A stretch of 64,000 bases of DNA from Pyxicephalus adspersus (taxonomy: Eukaryota > Chordata > Amphibia > Anura > Pyxicephalidae): NCBI RefSeq assembly GCF_032062135.1, contig NC_092869.1, forward strand, positions 42,456,718-42,520,717, given 5' to 3'. Made by a program: the position numbers and the translations under genes. Below are positions 45,301-54,300 of the stretch, in pieces (position 1 is the first letter of the stretch; every line of letters starts with the position of its first letter). The notes under the pieces were generated by a model. The model did no database searches. It saw only the letters and a list, made by a program, of their open reading frames with translations, and was not told the DNA's origin.

Positions 45301-48300
45301 ATACTTTGTACACTTTTTTAGTAATCACGAATGAAACAAAAACTGCAATTTGCTTCTGTGCAATAGCTTCCGGTTTTAAGGACCAGTCACTGCTGTTCCC
45401 ACTCTTTGTGTAGGGTAACCAGTCTTGTATCCGCCCCTCATCCTGTAGGCAGTCTGTACCAGGAGGAATTTCTGGGTTCCACCCTATTATTACTACACTA
45501 CTATTTCTATAGTGCCAACATATTATGCAGCGCTGTACAAAGTCCATAGTCATGTCACTAGCTGTCCCTCAAAAGGAGCTCACAATCTAATGTCCCTACC
45601 ATAGCGCTGCGTAATATGTTGGCGCTATATAAATCCTGTTTAATAATAATAATAATAATAATAGTCATATGTTATTATTACAGTCTAAGGTCAATTTTGG
45701 GGGAAGCCAATTATGCTAACTGCATTTTTTTGGGATGTGGGAGGAAACCCAGACAAAGGAAGAGCCTGCAAACTTTATGCAGATAGAGTCCTGGCTGAGT
45801 TTCAAACCTGGGACCCAGCACTGCAAAGGCCAGAGTGCTAACCACTGAGCCACCATGCTGCTCAACAATGGCAGCTTTAAGCAACAATGTCACAGCTACA
45901 TTTGCAAAAGTAATATCTAGGTTTGCTGAGGAGTTTAGTGTGCACAATATAAATCCTTAACGGCACTTGACAAATCAGATCAAAGAATTTGAGGCTGGAG
46001 ACTCTATAAGGGACTGTCCAGCTGCCCATGGTACATTGGCATAATCATAGATGTGGCATGAAACTAAGGCAGAGAATGGCTCAAATGCTTTGGAATTTGT
46101 TGGCCTGATATAAATGCAAAAAATGAGTAATAACACTTTAAATTAAAAACGTGTGCAAGACTATCTATGGGATTTAAATCTTGATGTTTGGGCTGCATTG
46201 TGTTCTATTTATGAACTGCACAGATCAGCAAAACCTCAGAATCCCAAGGATAGTTTTCAGATGTGCTGCAGCCTCCCTGCCAAGAACAGTTCAGTGACCC
46301 CATGTACACAACACACACATGCTTTGGGGAGGAGGGGGCACATAGGACGTTTGTTTTCAGCAAATGACCTTTCAGTACAATTCTCACATAAAATCCTTTC
46401 ATTAACTTATTGAAAACAAATAAATATATTTTAATACCTCACTGCCCTAAAAATGATTTTGTAATAACTTTCAGTAGTTCCCAGAAAAACAGGCGGAGCT
46501 GCTGCATTGTCAGCCAATCAGCATCAGCGCTGCTAATCTAAAAATGTTTTCCAAATTCTGGGGGTGGAGGGGGAAGTGGTAACCTGAAAAAAGGGAAATG
46601 AATACAGCTGCCACATCTATGTACCAAGAAGCTGCAATATAGGACATTTAAATTTTTGGGATTACACCGAAGTCTAAAAAAAGTTTTCTTTGTATATCAA
46701 GTATTTATATCTTCTAGACTGTACGCTCTTCGGGGCAGGGTCCTCTCCTCCTCCTGTGTCTCTGTCGGTAACTGTCTGTCATTTGCAACCCCTATTTAAT
46801 GTACAGCGCTGCGTAATATGTTGGCACTATATAAATCCTGTTTATTATTTATAAAATATATTTATTACCATACAATTTTTAAGCAACTTATTCCGTAATG
46901 AGATTTATTCCAGCGGATGTTCAGCAAGGTGCTGTTTGCTCTGTTGGAAAATATAAGAAAGCAGCTACATATAAAGATTTTACGGTCAAGAATTCCAGCT
47001 GTTTTGCCTTACCTGCAGAGCTGCAAACATCATCATTTCCTCCTCTGTGCATTCGATCTCCTCCAGGAGAATGGACCATTTGGCTTGTTCATAGAGCTGA
47101 TTGATTCTGATGGCGTCATACTGCAATAGAGCAACACACAGACATCTGTAAGTCATTAGAGAACGTTCCTGTGTACGTGACCGAGCAAACAAATCCAATT
47201 CATTTTATTGCCCTAAAAGACTCCGCACGGCACTCAGAATGGGGTTGTTTACACTGCATAGCGAGTGCGTTCAGGTTTTCAATTCACCCTTCAGCCTCCC
47301 CTTTCATTAAACCTTCCCTCCAGCCACCCATTTAATAAAAACGCCCTCCACCCTTCTTTTCAGTGTTACACAGTTGTACCGGATCCTCTATTGGATCGAA
47401 ATTGCTTATTCTGATTTTACTGCACACTGAGCTTCTTACATAGGGCAGGGGTAGAGAAGGTCCCAGATCTTGGAATATATCCCCGCATAGCAGATCCAAT
47501 TGACTAGCCATTTACAATGTAGGTGAATTACATTTCGATCAGGATATGGTTTCCTCCTCTCTAATAAAGTTGGTATCCCTTTGCCAACCCCCAAGTCACG
47601 CGTAAAACAATACCGTGTTCAGGTACACATTTACCAAAAGGCAAGGGGGTTTAGTGACTGTTTTTTATGTTAACATTTGTATCAAGGGCTGATTACTTTG
47701 GTAAAATATTGGTTCATCAAAGAGATTGGGCAGTGTCAGTGCCTGACGCGTTTCACAATTCTGCTTCTTTAGGGAAAATGGAGACTAGGTGTGCCACAGG
47801 ATTATGTGGATGTAAAATAGGATTTTGTGATGGACGATCAGACAAAGAGTTCAAGTCTCAATTCAAAAAGAGTGGACTGAAAGAATAACTGATGGTCCAG
47901 ATGGAAGAAACCAGAAAAAGATCACTTAATAAGGAACGGTTAGGTGCAGTTAGAACGGAGCTGCAGGAGTCCAGCTGCCCACCAAGGATAACATTTTGAT
48001 CAATCGATTGGTCTGCCGGTCTCCTAATTCTTAGAATGGCCATACATACTATGATAAACAATTAATTGGGGATCCTTTTAAGCAATCAAAGCCTGACTCC
48101 ATCCAATATTTTCTTTTTTGATACAAGTGAGAACTTTTGGTTACCAAATTGGCTTAGGTATGACTGATGTTTATGGTCAGCATGGGTTCTCCAGACTGTT
48201 TCTCATCCTTTTTATTATGGGGGAACCCTTGACATATCAGGTCTTTAGGGACCTCCTGCTATAATCACTATATACACAGCTCCCAATACATTAGCATGGT

Positions 48301-51300
48301 GGTCACTGAGAATAATTCCTCCTACATTGCTGGACAATAGGAAGAATGTCATCCTTTCAGATAGCCAAAAAGATCATTGGGGTCACTTACACTGACCAGA
48401 GGTACAAATTGCTAACATTGAAGAAACCCTGCACGAGGTTATAGAAATCTATGAAATGAACATCACATTTGAGACACTTTTGCTCTGCACCACATCTTCC
48501 GTGTTAAAGGCCATCTGGTAGAAACAGTTTCAGTTTTTACTGCTGACAAAGTATGGAAAGCTTGCACAATATGTAACATTTGTACCCCACTGCAGATTGC
48601 CAGGCTTACACTATATGACATATAAAGTATGTGGCTCATGCAAAATATTGTGTTCAGGGTTTTCCAGTAAAGAGATTTGTCAATGTTACAACAAGAAAAG
48701 ATATTTGAGATAAATGTGTTCTTCTAACCATGTGGGAACCCAAGAGTCCTGACCTCAACCCTGCTGACTGCAAGCCAGATCTTCTTATCCAACATCCGTA
48801 CCCAACAGATGCTCGTTTTGGCTACATGGGCACAAGTTCCCACAGACACAATAAAATATTTTGTGGAAACCTTTCCCAGAACAGAGGAAGCTGTTAAAAG
48901 CCTCAAAAGGAGAGGGGGGGGGGGGGGGGCGCAACTTCAGGGGAATTGCCATAGATATGGAATGGGAATATCCAACATGCTCATGCAGATGTGATTGTCC
49001 AGTGCCTACAACCCAATGGCCAAGTATACGAGGGGGTGCTGAGAAGATCCTTGCTTTGCCCCCTTCCAGATGAAATAGAAAAATGAGTGTGGGGGCATAT
49101 GCCAGCCTAATATCTTAGTATGTAACTGTGCAAATATCAGGTCTTTGCGATTCTTAAAAACTTTTTCTTTTAGTGAGAAGCTGTAATGGCAGAGGCACAA
49201 GCAAGTTTCACGTCGTTGGGAGTTATGGCCATCATGAAGTTTTTGTTTCTCCAGGGAAAGTCAGCAAAGGACATTCACACAGAGATGTCACAAACACTGG
49301 GGGAGAAGTGTCCTTCCTACAGCACTGTCAGAACCTGGATATCCCGTTTCAAGACTGGGCATTTCACCATTAAAGAAGAGCCCCGCAGTGGGTGCCCCCC
49401 AACCTCAACTGACCCGGCAACCTGCGATGCTGTCCATGAGCAGATTATTGAGGACCGGCGAATAGCCGCAAAAAGATAGCCCAGATACTTGATATCTCAC
49501 AGGAGCGTGTTGGGTTTATCACCACTATCCTAGACATGGCAAGCTTTCAGCCAAGTGGGTGCCGAAATGTTTGAACGGTGATCAGAAGAAGGAACAAGTT
49601 GAAGCATCCAAAGCCGTTTTTGCCCATTTTGAAGCTGCACAGGACTTTTTGGCTAGGTTAGTGACTGAGGATGAAACCTGGCTCCACATCTATGATCCTG
49701 AAACCAAGGAACAGTTAAAGGAATGGAGCCACAGCGGGTCCCCGCAGCTGAAGAAGTTCTGAACCCAGAAAATCGGCCAAAAAAGTCATGGCTTCTGTTT
49801 TCTGGGACAAAGATGGTATTCTGTTGGTGGACTACCTACCTCGAGGGGTCTAGTATCACCAGACAGTATTATGCAAACCCCCTGACCAGCTGAAGGAGGC
49901 AATTAAGACGAAACGTTGTGGAAAGTTGACCAAAGAGACCCTTTACTTGCAGGACAATGCACCTGTGCACACGTCCAACGTTGTGGCTGCCAAATTAAAC
50001 ACCCTGGGTTTCCAATTGGTCCACCATCCCCCTACTCACCCGACCTGGCCCCTTCGGACTATTATCTGTTCCCGAATTTGAAGAAACACTTGAAGGGGCA
50101 ACGTTTTGAGGACATTTCTGACGTGAAAGATGCTGCTGAGAGCTGGTTTGCAGCCCAACCAAAGGACTTTTATTTGAACGGTCTAGAAAAGCTGCAACTA
50201 CGCTGTACCAAGTGCATCAGTCTCAGAGGGATTATGCGGAACAAATGTGTTATTTCATAACTCTGGATCTCTTTCTGGGCAAAGCCAGGAACTTCTCAGC
50301 ACCCCTTTGTATGTGTACAGTTGCACACTGCTGTTTTAGAAGCGGGCGAGGAATATGGCCTTGTGTTAGGTGGGGCGTGGAGGTAGAGGGATTTAGGTGG
50401 GCTACAGAAGTGAAGGCTGGGGATTTGCTAATCAATAACAAAAAGCAGATGTAACAGGCCATAGAACTGCAAGACCTGAAGCATTGCCACCCAAATACAG
50501 ACCCATTAGGGTATAATAATATGTGCACGATTTCACAAATCTTTTGGCAAGTAGGATTTCCAAAAAGTATTTAATATCTGGGATACAGCTGGCTGTTAGC
50601 CCTCCCATATATACATGATATTTCATTCTGAATATTTCCTAAATGTCAAGCCATATTTAACCTTGCTTTCATCTTTCCATGGCATAAAGGTTATCTAAAC
50701 AGTTCAGTCTTAACCTGCTTGACCCCTAAAAATACCCATCTGCTTCACACATGTTTAAAAGCCAATGGAGCTGACCGGGAGGAAATAACCAGCATTGAAT
50801 TACCTTGGGGTTCAAGTCAAAAAAGCTGTAGTATTTAAATCGAAGTAGCAATGCTTCATTGTCTTTCACATCTTGTTCCATGAGTGATCGAGAGGAGTCC
50901 AACCACCTGCAAGGCATTAAAAGAAAAAAAAGAGCGCAATGAGAAGATTTAAAGTTATTCCCTGGTTTATCTTAACCTCCCTAGCGGTCTAATTCCCTCC
51001 AAATTTTCATGCAAAAAGCGGTACAATTTTTTGCATGGAAATTTATTTTTCATTGTAGGATTTATTGCTTAGGCATAACCTATTGATATATTTAATACAT
51101 TTAACAAATTTAATATTAAACTTTAAATAACAAAACACAAAAATCTGTTAAAAAAAAAAAATTAAAAATATTTAAACATGTAATATAACTGTAGTGTACA
51201 GTAGCATATATATATTATATGAATATTTCTTTGTATTGGACTCAATACAGCTATTTTGTATTGACTCCAATACAAAATGATTTGAATTTCCCACCGATCC

Positions 51301-54300
51301 TCCTGACCGCACCAAGGCATGCACCGACGTCACCGGGAAACTCCGGAGATCATTGCTGCATTCGGCTGCTGGAGATCGAGGAGGAAGGACGTGTCACCAG
51401 GACCTGGGGGGACCAGCAGGACCCCGGGGGACAGCGACAGAACAAGGTAAGTGGGTTTTATTTCAGTTAATTGCAACCCAGAGTGTGACTCGGGAATACT
51501 GCTTTTTGCCTAGAAAATCCACCTCGAGTCACACTCGGAAATACCGCTAGGGGGGTAAATAGGAAAAATTGGTTGGCAGTCACACTCGGGTATACCGCTA
51601 GGGGGGTAAATAGGAAATATTGGTTGGCAGTCACACTCGGGTATACTGCTAGGGGGGTTAAATAGGAAATATTGGTTGGCAGACACATTTGGGTATACCG
51701 CTAGGGGGGTAAATAGGAAAAACACTCTAATATATGTATTTAAACTGCAAATTGCAAATGTTTTATTGCTTCAAAAATGTGATCATAACTGCAATAATTG
51801 ATGGTTGTATATCTGCCTGGAGCAAAGGTTTAACATGAAAAAAAAAAAAATAAAAATACTCACCCTTGATTTATCTTGGCTTTGTCAAGTAGTGTCTGAG
51901 GCTTGTATAATTTGGCAAGAATATCGGGGGAGGTGATTGGTTGACTGACGGCTAATATCCCAGGATTCCCCTCCGACAGGGCGCTGTCACCAAACCAAGC
52001 CGAAGTGGGGGAGAGAGGGCTGCCGTCTCTGGAGTCGTAGGTGGGAGTCATGGTCTTGCTGTATAACCCAGGGCTTGAGTATATACTTCCTAATAAAGTA
52101 GAAAAAAAAAGTTGAAGGTCTTGTAGGAACTAAACTTTGCAAATTGTTCTTGCATGCTTTAGCACACGTCAGTTGCACAAAAAGGAGGGAAAACAAAGTG
52201 TGAAAACAGAACAGAGACACAAAGGCCCAGAAGGCAGCCAGACTCACCTTTGACAGGACCAATGTAAAGAACATCAGAGCCTAAAGAAAGGAGGGGAAAA
52301 AAAGAGAGGAAATGAGACAGCCAGAGAGAGAAGTGAAGGACGGGAAGAGAGAATCTGGAAAGATCATATTGTAGGAAGAAAAGAAAAAAAAATCCTGAAC
52401 ACAACAGTAACTTGGAAGAGATAAATCCATTTTATTCCACCTCATTTCACACAAAGGAAACCTGTGCTGGAAAAACGCCAATATTGTCACCTTCTGAAAA
52501 TAGATCACTGGATGGCTGTCCTTTGGTGGATTGAAGAGCAGCCTACTTGTATCCATTCAACATATGCTTTTCTTATTTTCCCGGTTAACTTACCTATGTC
52601 CATGGTTAGGTGACCCTCCAATGATTCGGTGCTGCAGCCTGGGCTCACAGCTTACCGGTCCTGTTCCCCTCTTCATGAAACCACCATCATGCCGCTATGG
52701 TTTTTAGGATCGTGCAAGAATATTAAAACCGAATAGAAGCTCCCATGTCACAACGCCATGACTTGGGCACCAGTAGAAGGATTTTTGATCCTTGCGACCA
52801 AAAGTAGAAGACCCGACACCTGGTGCACCACATGACCACATGTTTAGGTATAGGTTTAAGCCATTTGTTTGGTGAAGAGAGCTGGCACTGCCTAATCAAG
52901 AGGGATTGCCTGGCTTGACTTCAGTTTTACTAATTTCAGTATCAAACCCAAAGCAACCCTCATTCATGCAAAGCGTGCCATTGACCTAATGCCATAGACA
53001 ACTGCAAAGAAATTCCAGCAATGGCAGCCAGCGTTCTGTATTCCCTACAGTTATTCTTCATGTCCACAACCACCAATCATATACAAGCAGCAGAATACTA
53101 CAAATGCAGAAGTTTAAATCTCAATGGTCACTCATCCCAACAAGAATTCCTGCTCAAGAGAAAGGATTAGGAAGCCTAAACTCCGGAAATTCCTCCATCA
53201 AAGCGTCTTACAGAAATGATTGGGAGGTCAGCTTTTCTCAATGGCGTTTTGTTTTTGCTTCTACTACAAAAATAGAGCACTTGTGATCTACGGGGGATGA
53301 TCAAAGGCAGTTTAGGATAGTAAGGTCTTTGAATTAGAATTTTTATACTGCGATTAGGTTTATCTCTGCAACGTCAATCTTCAGATCTTCACATTCAAGT
53401 TTTGATGCCAGAGGCGCAGTATATTTTGCCGACCATTGCCAACTTACGGTATAATCAAATCTAATATGGAAAGGGATGGTAATATGTATGTGCATTGCTG
53501 CACACAGCTTGGAATGTTCATGCTTGTGCACAGCAAGTGGAAGTTGTGTAAAAGTTTGGTCTCCCATACCAGGGCCAACACACAGCCAACTAATATTTTG
53601 CATGTCCTTGGGTGGCGACGCTGCTTCAGCAGAAGACTGAGTGTTGCCACCCTGAACAGGAAGTTTAGGATAAGCAGGTGAAATCCAAAGGAAGAAAAAA
53701 AACTGCACAGATAATTTATGAAAGGGGGAGAGGGGTATTTTATATACATTTTAGCATGCATATGCCCGAGTTCTCTCTTTTATTATCTTTTTATCCTATT
53801 ATCTTTATTATCCTATTATCTCTACTAAACGCGTCACTGACCTGGAACAAGTATGCAGGTCAGTAACCTAACGTCACTGGCTGTTCCCTTGTTTTATTAC
53901 TAATAATAATAAACAGTATTTATATAGTGCCAACATATCACGCAGCACTGTACAATAAATAGGTGTTTTGATTCAGCCTCCATATTTCTGTCCCGAGAAG
54001 GACATTGAAACTGCTAATTCGCCATCCAGCAAAAAAGGTTACAACTTAAGCATTCAATAAACTATACCAAAAACACATATCAAATTAATATAGATCTGTG
54101 TATGATTAAAAGGCAAATGTCTGAGCAATAAATAAACAAATAATAATCTAATATTAATAATCTAATATAATAAATAATAAATCTCCCTGATAGGTACACA
54201 TATCCTCAATGATCCTGTTAGAAGTCAAACAAGACTGTACCAAGTTGATCACACTGCTGTAATGGAATCCCAAATAGTGTCGTCGGCCCTGCCCAGTTCC

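Noticed and set aside
48911..48930. G16 homopolymer as a possible G-quadruplex
   Set aside because: It falls where related Tc1 copies have a shorter G run, so it is most simply slippage; length may also be a sequencing error.
51987..52556. Three overlapping 81-95 codon - strand frames with Phe/Leu/Ser-rich peptides
   Set aside because: They span the fermt2 linker exon, the 33-bp candidate exon and pyrimidine-rich intron; only the spliced segments make sense.
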